From assembly GCA_012838585.1 (NCBI GenBank), contig DUPB01000152.1, positions 1-53,729 of the forward strand: DNA of 53,729 bases. Direction: 5' to 3'. The position numbers and the translations under genes are program-made. Position 1 is the first letter of the stretch. Each line of letters starts with the position of its first letter. The notes beneath the pieces are model-generated. The model did not search any database. It had not been told where the DNA came from and saw only the letters and a program-made list of their open reading frames with translations. This stretch comes from Bacteroidales bacterium. GTDB lineage: Bacteria; Bacteroidota; Bacteroidia; Bacteroidales; Dysgonomonadaceae. This document shows positions 42,941-51,551 of the stretch, in pieces.

Positions 42941-44272
42941 ATGATTTTTCAAAGAAAGATGTATAACCAGATGCTCCAATGGAAAAAGGAGTCTAACGGG
43001 AAAAGCGCCTTATTGATTCAAGGTGCCAGGCGTGTTGGTAAATCCACATTGGTAGAGGAGTTTGCAAAAAATGAGTATAAATCATACATCCTCATCGATT
43101 TTTCAAAAGCTTCTCCTGAAGTATATGCTCTTTTTGATGATATGATGAATCTGGATAATTTTTTCATCAAACTTCAATTTCTTTTCGCGACCTCGCTACA
43201 TGAGCGGGAGTCGGTAATCATTTTTGATGAGGTACAGCTTCAGCCCAAGGCTCGTCAAGCCATTAAACATTTAGTCAAGGATTGTCGATATGACTATATC
43301 GAGACCGGATCGTTAATTTCAATCCGAAAGAATGTAAAAGATATTTTGATCCCGAGTGAAGAGAGAAAAGTGAATATGTATCCATTAGACTATGAAGAAT
43401 TTCTTTGGGCTCGTGGAGATAAGGTGACGATGAATTTATTGCGTGAAGCTTTTAAGAATAAACAAAAATTGGGAGACGCCGTACATCGCAAGCTAATGAG
43501 AGATTTCAGACTCTACATGTTGGTAGGAGGCATGCCACAAGCAGTGAGAGAACTCTTGGAGAGCAATGATTTGAGCCAGGTTGACCGGGTTAAACGTTCA
43601 ATCCTGTCTCTATATGATGAGGACTTTCATAAAATAGACGATACCGGGCAGGCCTCGCAAATGTTAAAAGCCATTCCCGCTCAATTGAGTAAGAATGCCT
43701 CCAGGTATCAAATCTCCACCGTGCTAAAAAATGGTAAGCATAACAGGGTTGGCGGAGTACTTAAGTTAATGGAGGATTCAATGGTTGTACATGTTGCTTA
43801 CCATGCCAATGACCCCAATATTGGTTTGGGTTTGACAAAAGATATCGAATACTACAAAATGTATCTTTTAGATACCGGGCTTTTTGTAACGCTAGCCTTT
43901 ATGGATAAGGATTTTACGGACAATATCATCTATCAAAAGCTGTTAAGTGACAAACTGAGTGCCAACCTTGGATATGTTTACGAAAATGTAGTGGCGCAAA
44001 TGCTTAGAGCTAATGGCAAAGAGTTGTACTACCACACGATGCCCGCGCCAAACTCCAATAACTATTACGAGATAGATTTCCTTATTTCCGATGGACACAA
44101 GCTGTCGCCAATTGAAGTAAAATCATCCGGATATAAACGGCACGCCTCCCTCGATGCTTTTCGCGACAAGTATTCAGAGCGGATTCAGGAGCGTTATTTA
44201 ATTTACCCCAAGGAACCAGCTTATCAAGAAGGTACCACTTACCTTCCGGTATATATGACGCCGTTTGTGTAA
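42941..44272 (+). CDS. AAA_14 ATPase with C-terminal DUF4143 domain
   Basis: A 443-residue ATPase, the only complete plus-strand gene of the window. Walker A is GARRVGKST (28-36), Walker B is VIIFDEVQ (92-99), followed by a sensor-like IETGS. The C-terminal DUF4143 part ends with YEIDFLISDGHKLSPIEVKSS, which has the D...ExK pattern of a PD-(D/E)xK nuclease-like fold. The family is widespread as single mobile-looking genes in Bacteroidota, Archaea and other phyla, with unknown function; defence or DNA-related roles are suspected. It is AT-rich, divergent from the AbiE operon and surrounded by repeats (33-base units upstream, a large inverted repeat downstream), which supports an acquired island. 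Confidence 0.9.
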   Translation: MIFQRKMYNQMLQWKKESNGKSALLIQGARRVGKSTLVEEFAKNEYKSYILIDFSKASPEVYALFDDMMNLDNFFIKLQFLFATSLHERESVIIFDEVQLQPKARQAIKHLVKDCRYDYIETGSLISIRKNVKDILIPSEERKVNMYPLDYEEFLWARGDKVTMNLLREAFKNKQKLGDAVHRKLMRDFRLYMLVGGMPQAVRELLESNDLSQVDRVKRSILSLYDEDFHKIDDTGQASQMLKAIPAQLSKNASRYQISTVLKNGKHNRVGGVLKLMEDSMVVHVAYHANDPNIGLGLTKDIEYYKMYLLDTGLFVTLAFMDKDFTDNIIYQKLLSDKLSANLGYVYENVVAQMLRANGKELYYHTMPAPNSNNYYEIDFLISDGHKLSPIEVKSSGYKRHASLDAFRDKYSERIQERYLIYPKEPAYQEGTTYLPVYMTPFV

Positions 44273-44294
44273 TGATTATGGCTAATAGGTTATA

Positions 44295-44397
44295 ATCCCC
44301 AAAAATGTTGGTGGCTTAATACTCACTCAAGCTTAAGCGGAATTTCAGAAAAAACAGCCAACATGGTGTATTCTTTTTGGGGATGGCACGGAGTGCC
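44295..44397. repeat. Large imperfect inverted repeat after the ATPase gene
   Basis: Left arm ATCCCCAAAAATGTTGG (44295-44311) pairs with CCAACAT (44358-44364) and TTTTTGGGGAT (44374-44384), the right arm being split by a 9-base insert. A small hairpin GGCAC GGA GTGCC follows (44385-44397). The inside contains a palindromic AAGCTT. It may act as terminator between convergent genes, or be a MITE-like remnant. Confidence 0.65.
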
Positions 44398-44427
44398 TAA
44401 AATTGACAGAGCTTGTAACTTTCGGTA

Positions 44428-45132
44428 CTATCGGAACAGGAAGGCAATGCCTATCGTAAGCAGGTTTAGCTTCTCTTTATGTTCCCATTGATCATGCTGA
44501 TTGACCTCGTACACTTTTGTGACCTTCTGTTTTATTCTCTGATGCCGAACGGCGGCCGTTAACAGTAGGTCGCATTTCCCGTCGAGCGGAATGCTCACGC
44601 CAACCTCAGGGTGGAGCATCAGCCCGCCATGATTCCTGAACTTCACATCGTTGTAGGTGCCTGATGACCAGCTAAGGATGAGCTCTTCATGATGTTTCTC
44701 TTTCAGGTTGCCGATAGCGTACCCTCCTTTTAGGGCAAGGAATGGAGTGATGTGTTGACCATCAAACATGTATCGTACTTCACCGAATAGCGGGAACAGG
44801 TTTTTTTCAAACAGTTCAAAGCCCGTACCTGCACCTATCGCCCAATTTGTATTCAACCTGTATCCTCCGGAAACCATAAGAGAGGGTACAAGTGACAGTT
44901 TCATCTGATGATGCGCGGTAGCAGGAGGGACCCATAAGCTACTACCTGTAGTTTCCAAAGAAGGGTAATAGTAGGGTGTATATTTGTTGACCTCTTTACC
45001 CATCAGCAAATTGACCTGCATGGTGCTGTAGAAACCTTTTTTATCGACCTGCCCGTAACGACCTTCCCGCGATTGTCCGAACGATAGAAAGGAGACGATG
45101 AGGAAGAGCAGTAGGAAAAATTCTTTTTTCAT
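44428..45132 (-). CDS. Outer-membrane beta-barrel-like protein of unknown function
   Basis: A 234-residue secreted protein (signal peptide to about SFGQS, residue 20). It is made of alternating strands with aromatic ends (WAIGAGTGFELFEKN, HITPFLALKGGYAIGN, KCDLLLTAAVRHQRI) and finishes LLTIGIAFLFR, an aromatic-basic end like small eight-stranded outer-membrane barrels. No specific family is recognised. It follows the propeller-like lipoprotein gene by 12 bases and is presumably its operon partner; the pair has no obvious link to the glycan genes. Confidence 0.75.
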   Translation of the reverse strand: MKKEFFLLLFLIVSFLSFGQSREGRYGQVDKKGFYSTMQVNLLMGKEVNKYTPYYYPSLETTGSSLWVPPATAHHQMKLSLVPSLMVSGGYRLNTNWAIGAGTGFELFEKNLFPLFGEVRYMFDGQHITPFLALKGGYAIGNLKEKHHEELILSWSSGTYNDVKFRNHGGLMLHPEVGVSIPLDGKCDLLLTAAVRHQRIKQKVTKVYEVNQHDQWEHKEKLNLLTIGIAFLFR

Positions 45133-45144
45133 ACAATTGCAATC

Positions 45145-46446
45145 TTATTGAATTTGTTGGATGTTGTTTAAGTCACTGGTATTATAAAGCTTCAACCCTT
45201 GCAAGTCTGCCGTGACCAATCGATTTTCTTCAAACAGGAAGCAGCGTCCCGAGATGTCGGGATATTCTCTCACGTGTTCCAATTGTTCCTTGCCAGGAAG
45301 ATAGATGGAGAGTCCATTTCTTCCAACGGTTATTATTTTTTTGTCGATGTAATTAATGCTGGACGCGTCCGTCAGTTGGGGGTACTTGCGGTACTCTTCT
45401 TCGGCAACGAAGGCCGGTATCTCCTTGATTTCCGTGAATGCCGCCCAAATATAGTGGCCTGCCAGGATGTAGAATGCCTTTAATTCGGGCACGTAGGTGG
45501 CATCTTTGGGAGCGCAGTTGGGAAAGTAGAGGTGAAATCCCCTGAAATATCCTGTCGAAAGCAGGCAGTCGACATGTCCGCTGCTATGGTTAGCCTCATT
45601 TCTTTCCAGTATGTAAATAATGTTCTCCTTATAGGATAGCTTAACCGGTATGGAATTGCTATAATAGTAAGGACTCGGGTAGGGAGCATCCTTGATGTCT
45701 TTTGTTAAGAATTCACCCTTGGAGTAGCTGCAAACTTTCCAAGAGTTGTAGGTGCCCAACGAGTAGATCTCTTCGTTGGCCACGTTAACGAGCGCGGAAT
45801 AAGGTTTGCCGCGTGGATAGTTGTTCTCGAGCCAGCCATCCGGGATTTCGGTAGTAGTTAAATGGGCGCATTGGGCATCCACTTCAGAAAAATCGAGTTG
45901 GGGCTGCCTGTCGGTTATGGTTCCCGTGAGCGTACGTGTTTCCCAGTTTACTTGAATTCCTTTCCCTTTTTGAAACGGAAAATTCCAATAGGTCTTGTAG
46001 TCTGAAAACTGATTAAAGTAGTAGGGTTCCCGGTGCAGGAGCGATATTGTTGGGGGATTGGAAACGTCCAGCACCACCATATCGGTTAGGTTGTTGCAAA
46101 AAAGCCGGTTGCCTATCACGTCAAAATCTCTCAGATAGGGACATTCGATGTAGCAAAGTTTTGTAGTTCCATGTGCATCTTTCTGATAGACATGGATACC
46201 ACCCAAACTGTCGCCAACGAAAAAGTGGGATGGGTTCGACACGATCTTGAAGGGTGACACGAGTGGGGAAGTCGACTTTACGGCTATCGCCCCAACTTTG
46301 CCCATATCCAGGTAGACCGGGTACGATTTAGACTGTGTAACCTCTTTTGTAAAAGAGTGATACGTGCTATACTCATCATCGCATCCCGCTCCCCCTATCA
46401 GCAAGAGCAGGGAAATCAAGGGAAATAAAAACCGTCTTAACCTCAT
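45145..46446 (-). CDS. Propeller-like (LVIVD-type) lipoprotein of unknown function
   Basis: A 433-residue lipoprotein (MRLRRFLFPLISLLLLIGGAGC, Cys22). The mature part has repeated four-strand units such as FKIVSNPSHFFVGDSLGGIHVYQ, LRDFDVIGNRLFCNNLTDMVVLDVSNP, and NRLVTADLQGLKLYNTSDL, typical of LVIVD/beta-propeller repeats of surface lipoproteins. No catalytic motif is visible. It is followed 12 bases later by the barrel protein and preceded by 139 bases after the GH106 gene, with no strong promoter recognised. Role unknown. Confidence 0.75.
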   Translation of the reverse strand: MRLRRFLFPLISLLLLIGGAGCDDEYSTYHSFTKEVTQSKSYPVYLDMGKVGAIAVKSTSPLVSPFKIVSNPSHFFVGDSLGGIHVYQKDAHGTTKLCYIECPYLRDFDVIGNRLFCNNLTDMVVLDVSNPPTISLLHREPYYFNQFSDYKTYWNFPFQKGKGIQVNWETRTLTGTITDRQPQLDFSEVDAQCAHLTTTEIPDGWLENNYPRGKPYSALVNVANEEIYSLGTYNSWKVCSYSKGEFLTKDIKDAPYPSPYYYSNSIPVKLSYKENIIYILERNEANHSSGHVDCLLSTGYFRGFHLYFPNCAPKDATYVPELKAFYILAGHYIWAAFTEIKEIPAFVAEEEYRKYPQLTDASSINYIDKKIITVGRNGLSIYLPGKEQLEHVREYPDISGRCFLFEENRLVTADLQGLKLYNTSDLNNIQQIQ

Positions 46447-46561
46447 GAAAATCCGCGTTTATACACGTTAATAATATACCGTCCATTTATAAATGATGAT
46501 TTTAAACCCTGAAACGTTGCGGGAAAAGCATGAAAAATTAAAAAAGTTGTTTGCATAAAGT

Positions 46562-46600
46562 CCTTGGTAGAGCCTAACCTAACCCTTAGTAGAGCGTAAC
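46562..46600. repeat. Small duplication at the GH106 3' end
   Basis: CCTTGGTAGAGCCTAAC (46562-46578) and CCTTAGTAGAGCGTAAC (46584-46600) differ at 2 of 17 positions, with a 22-base period. The second spans the stop codon and last codons of the GH106 gene, so the first is a partial copy of the gene's end. Confidence 0.6.
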
Positions 46601-49480
46601 AGGCCCCACCAATCCCATCGACTGAATCTCCTGCTCCCTGCCTTTCCGGTTCGTGTACTTGACGGCGGTCGGGTTATCGTCCAGGGTCTGCATGTAATTG
46701 CCCATGGTCGTGATCACGTGAACCTCGATATCGTTTTCCCCGATAATCGTGTCATCGCCCAGCTTATACACGCGATCGCCATACCATTGCACCCCTTGCG
46801 ATTTCCCGTTGACGAACAGTTCGGACACGCCGAACACCTTGCCCAAGTTGAGGATGGCTCCTTTTTCGGGTACCTGTACGCGCTTCTTGTAGACCGCGGT
46901 GCCGGTGAAACGGAGATGCTCGGTATCTTTCAGGTCTTGCAGGGTCTCCATCTGCACGCTTTTCACCCAATTCTCCCGGCTGTGCCTCAACTCCACCTTC
47001 CAGTCGTTGTTCAAGAGTTGCGCGTTGGGGTGGGGTGGGGGTAGCTCTTCCCAGTACTCGCCCCTTCGCCTTTTGTTAAAGACGATGACGCGGGACTCTG
47101 CCGGCCCCAGGTTCAGTTGCAGGCTGTTGCCCTCTAGTTGCAACCGGTAAGCCTTCCCCGTCCCGGGATCCCAGAGCCAGGGGTAGCGACCGCGGGTGAT
47201 CTCTTGGGAGAAAGTGACCCGACTGCTCCTACGTTCATGCATATGCGAGTTGGTGAAAAAGAAGAGCTCGCTTTTGTCATCGGCCTGATAGCGTGTCTGC
47301 ATCAGGTAGCGGTCAGGCTGATCGATCTCCAGGTAGTGGGGCAGTTGGTGCTCCTTCTGTAAGCCGGTGTACCACTCCAGGAAGAGACGGTCGGTTGGTT
47401 TGGGAATCAAGATGAATCGGTCGGGGAAAGCTTTCATTTTTACCACCCACCCTTTTACTTTCTTGTCATTCTCTTCGTGGTTATGCAGGCCAAGCGACTT
47501 CTCAGGCAGGTACTCGATGGCGTAGATGGTGCCTCCCCCGCTGACGAAAGCGTGTAGCTTTTCCGCGGTCTCCGGGAACAGGCTCTTCACCTCGGGCAGG
47601 AAGAGAATCCCGTACCTCTTGGGGCCGTAGCATAGCTTCCCTTTCTCGATGGTGGCGTCTTGTATGATCTTCTCGGTCACGTAATCGGCGGCGCCCCCGT
47701 TCTTGTTGATGGACTCCCAGAGTATGGAGGTGTAATCCACGTTCAGTTTTTCGGGGAAGGGGTCGGTCTGTACCCCCATTTCGCCCCACATGTCGTAATT
47801 GGCCGGCAGAATAGCTATGTCGGTATACATATCTGCATGCTGCAACAGGGCGGAGAGCCTGGCCTTATACCGGTTGAGGTACTTGAAGTAGGGCCACAAG
47901 TTGTTGTTCTCGTTGTAGTAGGAACCGTATTGCACCCAGCCAGGGAAGGGGGTCTCCGGGGGGGAGTAGTTGAACCCGTGCCAGATGGAGTGGGTGATGC
48001 CCGACATGATTGCCTGATCCGAGCCGATTTTGAGCAGCTCCAGGGTGGCATTGAAGACGAGGTAGGTGTTGGTCATCTCTTCGCAGCTGATTAACCGCTT
48101 GCCGGTGAGGTGCGCCGCCGAGGAGACGTACTTGTTGATCATGGTGTATCCCCGCCCCCGGCGGTAATCCTCGTCTGACATCTCTTCCCCGAGCTTATGC
48201 CTTAACCAGTTGGTGGTCCACGATTCACCTTCGGGGATGTCGTACCCCAGGCTGCTTTCCAGTGGGAAGAACCCCCTGCCGTAAGCCTGTGCCCGGGATT
48301 GCACGTTCTGCGCCCGGCACCAATCCAGATAGGTTCGCGTGAAACGTTCGTACAGCAGTTCGGCCTTCGTGTATTCGAAGTCGAAACGAACCCGACGGAT
48401 GATCTCCTCGAACTCCGGGCTCTTCTTCGCCCCGTACTGGTCATCGATCACGCCGCCCAACCGGCCCACTTTAAACATGATAAAGGGGAGGTAGGGCATC
48501 ACGTCGTATCCCCTTCGCTCCCGGAACACCTCGGCGAAATCGTCGGTCCAGTTGCTCCCCTCGAGCTCCATGGAGTCGCAGAAGAAGGCCCTGAGGTGGT
48601 TGGAGAGCGGACCCGTTTTCTTCTGGATGGTGTTCGACATGTTGTAGAGGTACTTGGTTACCGCCTCTTTATCCATGTGGTTCAGTATGGGGCCCGCGGC
48701 ACCGGGCGCCCCGTTGATGACCGCGGCGAACGAGTTGACCTTCACCAACGCGTAGAAAACGTGTTTTCCTTCGGGTACCTTTACCAGTAGGAGATCCTGA
48801 TCACGCAGGTGGGATAGCTCGGTTACTTGATCGAGGCCGCTCATGGGGTCGGGAACCAGCTTTAATGAAATAATCTCGAAGGTCCTCCCGGGAAAGGTGT
48901 CGGTCACGCCCGGGTCTGTTTCGCTGAAGATATGGTAGCGGGAGACTTCGTACTCCATAGGGCCTTCCAGCTCTTCGGCCATGATCAACATCACTTGGGC
49001 TCGCTCGTCGTGCGGCAACGATTCCGACCCGAAAGGCCAGCCTGAACCCACGATGAGGTCGCAGGTCATATCCAGCTTTTTCGCCTCGGTAAAAGCGACC
49101 TGCAGCATCTCGATCCACTCGTCGCTCAACCATTCGATCGACTTGATACCCAGGTCATCGCCGGTTGAGGGGAAGTCGATCGAGTTGATCTCAACGCCCC
49201 CCACGTCAGCCTCCTTTAGCAGGTGAAGCTCCCGGATGATCTCCTCTTTTTCCAGCTTAAGCCCGTTCCACCACCACCGCACGAACGGGTGGTATTTAGA
49301 CTCAGGATTTTGAAAGAGGGTGTATAGGTCGGTTTTCTTTTGGCGTGCACTGGCCGTTGTTGCACCGGCATGTACCGCATTGGCCGTTGCAGCTCCTGCT
49401 CCCAGCAGGGGGAGACCGCTTTTAACCATTAATCCCGTGGAGAGCGCGGCGCTTCTCACTATAAAGGCTCTTCTATTCAT
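46586..49480 (-). CDS. Alpha-L-rhamnosidase-type hydrolase, GH106
   Basis: A 964-residue exported enzyme with a Tat-like leader (NRRAFIVRSA) and a long Ala-rich h-region. Family features include the start of the catalytic TIM barrel HPFVRWWWNGLKLEKEEIIREL (about 63-84), GGVEINSIDFP, CDLIVGSGWPFG, FFCDSMELEGSNWTDDF, and SCEEMTNTYLVF; the last two contain the glutamates usually proposed as catalytic in GH106. The C-terminal region is a beta-sandwich (AVYKKRVQVPEKGAILNLGKV). GH106 enzymes remove alpha-L-rhamnose with inversion, typical of rhamnogalacturonan degradation. It carries the same extended leader as the six-hairpin glycosidase gene and follows a strong terminator after SusD. Confidence 0.88.
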   Translation of the reverse strand: MNRRAFIVRSAALSTGLMVKSGLPLLGAGAATANAVHAGATTASARQKKTDLYTLFQNPESKYHPFVRWWWNGLKLEKEEIIRELHLLKEADVGGVEINSIDFPSTGDDLGIKSIEWLSDEWIEMLQVAFTEAKKLDMTCDLIVGSGWPFGSESLPHDERAQVMLIMAEELEGPMEYEVSRYHIFSETDPGVTDTFPGRTFEIISLKLVPDPMSGLDQVTELSHLRDQDLLLVKVPEGKHVFYALVKVNSFAAVINGAPGAAGPILNHMDKEAVTKYLYNMSNTIQKKTGPLSNHLRAFFCDSMELEGSNWTDDFAEVFRERRGYDVMPYLPFIMFKVGRLGGVIDDQYGAKKSPEFEEIIRRVRFDFEYTKAELLYERFTRTYLDWCRAQNVQSRAQAYGRGFFPLESSLGYDIPEGESWTTNWLRHKLGEEMSDEDYRRGRGYTMINKYVSSAAHLTGKRLISCEEMTNTYLVFNATLELLKIGSDQAIMSGITHSIWHGFNYSPPETPFPGWVQYGSYYNENNNLWPYFKYLNRYKARLSALLQHADMYTDIAILPANYDMWGEMGVQTDPFPEKLNVDYTSILWESINKNGGAADYVTEKIIQDATIEKGKLCYGPKRYGILFLPEVKSLFPETAEKLHAFVSGGGTIYAIEYLPEKSLGLHNHEENDKKVKGWVVKMKAFPDRFILIPKPTDRLFLEWYTGLQKEHQLPHYLEIDQPDRYLMQTRYQADDKSELFFFTNSHMHERRSSRVTFSQEITRGRYPWLWDPGTGKAYRLQLEGNSLQLNLGPAESRVIVFNKRRRGEYWEELPPPHPNAQLLNNDWKVELRHSRENWVKSVQMETLQDLKDTEHLRFTGTAVYKKRVQVPEKGAILNLGKVFGVSELFVNGKSQGVQWYGDRVYKLGDDTIIGENDIEVHVITTMGNYMQTLDDNPTAVKYTNRKGREQEIQSMGLVGPVTLY

Positions 49481-49600
49481 ACGATTATTTTATTCTTTTA
49501 CATTTCGGTGTATGAGAACTATTCCGTTAAGTCAAATGAGCAGAAGACAAGTTTACTTGGATTATGCCATGGTGAGGAATAGTCTAATTTTAATGAACTT
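49478..49600 (-). repeat. Recurring leader, extended copy B (GH106)
   Basis: A 123-base segment ending at the GH106 ATG, matching copy A at 34603-34725 along its full length: the first 37 bases are identical and the rest differ by scattered substitutions. The hairpin is partly decayed in this copy. Confidence 0.85.
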
Positions 49601-49603
49601 TGC

Positions 49604-49635
49604 TAAAAGGGCTGTGTCGAAAAGACACAGCCCTT
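49604..49635 (-). terminator. Strong intrinsic terminator after the second SusD
   Basis: A perfect 12-bp stem AAGGGCTGTGTC / GACACAGCCCTT with a five-base loop (GAAAA on plus), followed on minus by TTTTAGC. It ends the SusC-SusD transcript 29 bases beyond the stop codon and isolates the GH106 gene. Confidence 0.85.
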
Positions 49636-49663
49636 CAGTCCCTGTATTGATCAAGATAACAGG

Positions 49664-51538
49664 TTACTTACTGTTATCGTAGGTACCTCCATCGTAACCG
49701 GCGTTTTGGGGAATATCGCTCCCGGTGTTCGCCTGTATAAATCCGATAGGCAGGGGGAACACGTATTGGTGGTCGCCGATGTTGGGGCGTACAGTCCCAT
49801 CATCAACATTTGGATAGTTCCAGCCGTACTTCTTCACCCGGCTAACGAGCACATTCCCCTTGTTCAGGTGACTGTTACTGGCTAAGTTCGGGTTGTTGGA
49901 CAGGCGCGACAAGGTGACCCACCGATGTTCCTCCGCGAATAACTCACGAGCGCGCTCATCGAGGATGTAATCGAGGGTGACATCGTTGGCAGAGCATGGC
50001 TGGGCTCCCGCGCGTGAGCGCACCTCGTTGATGTCGGCGCTCGCGGCAGCGAGATTCCCTTTACCGAGGTACGCCTCAGCGCGGAGCAGGTACGTTTCGG
50101 AGAGGCGCATGATGTACCAATCCACGTCGTACTGTTCCCAGGTGTTGCCCGCCGAGCTTGTACCTCGCTTATCGGAAGAGAGTTTCCACAATCGGGGCCA
50201 GATACCGGTTGTGTCGGCCGCGGTGGCCACTTTCGGGTACTTCTCGAATGCCTCCTGAATAGCTTGGGGCCACGTTTTGTTCCCACTAATCAGGTAGGTG
50301 TTTTTCTGGATCATGGCTTCGGAGCCCCGGAAGTCTTGTTTATCTCCTTTCCACACCTTCCACAAGTAGTAGTTGGTGGGGCGCAACGCGGGGCCGTAAA
50401 CGCCGATTGTTCCCAACGAGTCGGGTCGAAGGCCGTTTGACGAAACTTTCTTTCCGTTTTCCCAAACGTTGCTTGCCTCCTCGCCATAGAGGTTAAACGG
50501 TTCTCCACCGTTATAGTCGGCATGCGTTTTTTGCCTGTTCTGATAACGGATATTCGCGTTGAACGCTGCCTCTGCTTGATTGTAACGGCATCGCCACCAG
50601 CTGTTTCCGCCACCACCGGTGCTGTAGGTCCCGTAGTTGTATTGGCATACCCAGATGGCCTCCTTGTTCCCGGAAGAGTAATTTTGGTTCCCGATTTGGA
50701 ACAGGTCCCAGTAGGGGTTCAAGGCGTGTCCGTAGCGGTTGGTTTTTTCTGAGGTACGCGTGCCAAAACGCTCTGTCATCAGCTTATATTCGCCGTCGGT
50801 TCCGTTGATGACCCGCGTTGCCGCCGCGATGGCACCATCGAAGTCGCCCAAGCTGTTGCAAACTTCGGCAAGCAGGTGATCGGCGGCTGCCCTGACTGCC
50901 CGACCCGGCTGATTGGTGGTCTTGGGCAGGTTAGCCGCGGCAAACTCCAGGTCCTCTTTTACCTGCTTCCATCCTTCCGTGCGCGTGTTGCGCGGGAAGT
51001 CAATGGCGATTCCATCGGAGGGTTCCGTTACGATGGGAACACCACCGAAAAGGCCTATCAGGTTGCGATAAAACCAAGCACGCAAGAACAGGGCTTCTGC
51101 CCTATATTCGTTCTTTTGTGTTTCACTATTCCATTTAATATCCCGATTGTCAATGGCTTCAACCACTTTGTTGAGATCGTAAATCACGTAATACTGGTTC
51201 CTGAACCAGTGGTCAACGAAACCGTCAGACGAGGTTAACCCCTGGACGAAATTGGTGCTTCCAATCCCGTTCTGCCCGGTACCGTTAAAGGTGTCTAACC
51301 CGGCACCCATCAGCAACCAGGAGCAGTTGTTGTGCATGACACCCATCAACAGGTATTGCACCCTGGCGTAACCGTAATTTAATGCCAGTTCAATATCGGC
51401 GGCACTATTATAAAAAGTAGAGGTGTTTAACGTGTACGATTTTTCCTCGAGGAAGGCGTTGTCGTTTTCACAGCCCATAGGCACTGCCAGTATGGCTACC
51501 CCTACAATGATGCTTACTATATATTTTCTTATATTCAT
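49664..51538 (-). CDS. susD-like: SusD/RagB family nutrient-uptake outer membrane lipoprotein
   Basis: A 624-residue SusD-type lipoprotein (lipobox VPMGC, Cys23). The helical TPR part includes KNEYRAEALFLRAWFYRNLIGLFGGVPIV, and the C-terminal part has WYIMRLSETYLLRAEAYLGKGNLAAASADINEVRSRAG and LDYILDERARELFAEEHRW (conserved blocks given in short). It follows its SusC partner by 13 bases and binds the substrate at the cell surface. It is not a close copy of the SusD at 22151, so the two pairs probably import different glycans. Confidence 0.95.
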   Translation of the reverse strand: MNIRKYIVSIIVGVAILAVPMGCENDNAFLEEKSYTLNTSTFYNSAADIELALNYGYARVQYLLMGVMHNNCSWLLMGAGLDTFNGTGQNGIGSTNFVQGLTSSDGFVDHWFRNQYYVIYDLNKVVEAIDNRDIKWNSETQKNEYRAEALFLRAWFYRNLIGLFGGVPIVTEPSDGIAIDFPRNTRTEGWKQVKEDLEFAAANLPKTTNQPGRAVRAAADHLLAEVCNSLGDFDGAIAAATRVINGTDGEYKLMTERFGTRTSEKTNRYGHALNPYWDLFQIGNQNYSSGNKEAIWVCQYNYGTYSTGGGGNSWWRCRYNQAEAAFNANIRYQNRQKTHADYNGGEPFNLYGEEASNVWENGKKVSSNGLRPDSLGTIGVYGPALRPTNYYLWKVWKGDKQDFRGSEAMIQKNTYLISGNKTWPQAIQEAFEKYPKVATAADTTGIWPRLWKLSSDKRGTSSAGNTWEQYDVDWYIMRLSETYLLRAEAYLGKGNLAAASADINEVRSRAGAQPCSANDVTLDYILDERARELFAEEHRWVTLSRLSNNPNLASNSHLNKGNVLVSRVKKYGWNYPNVDDGTVRPNIGDHQYVFPLPIGFIQANTGSDIPQNAGYDGGTYDNSK

Positions 51539-51551
51539 AATCGTTATCTAT

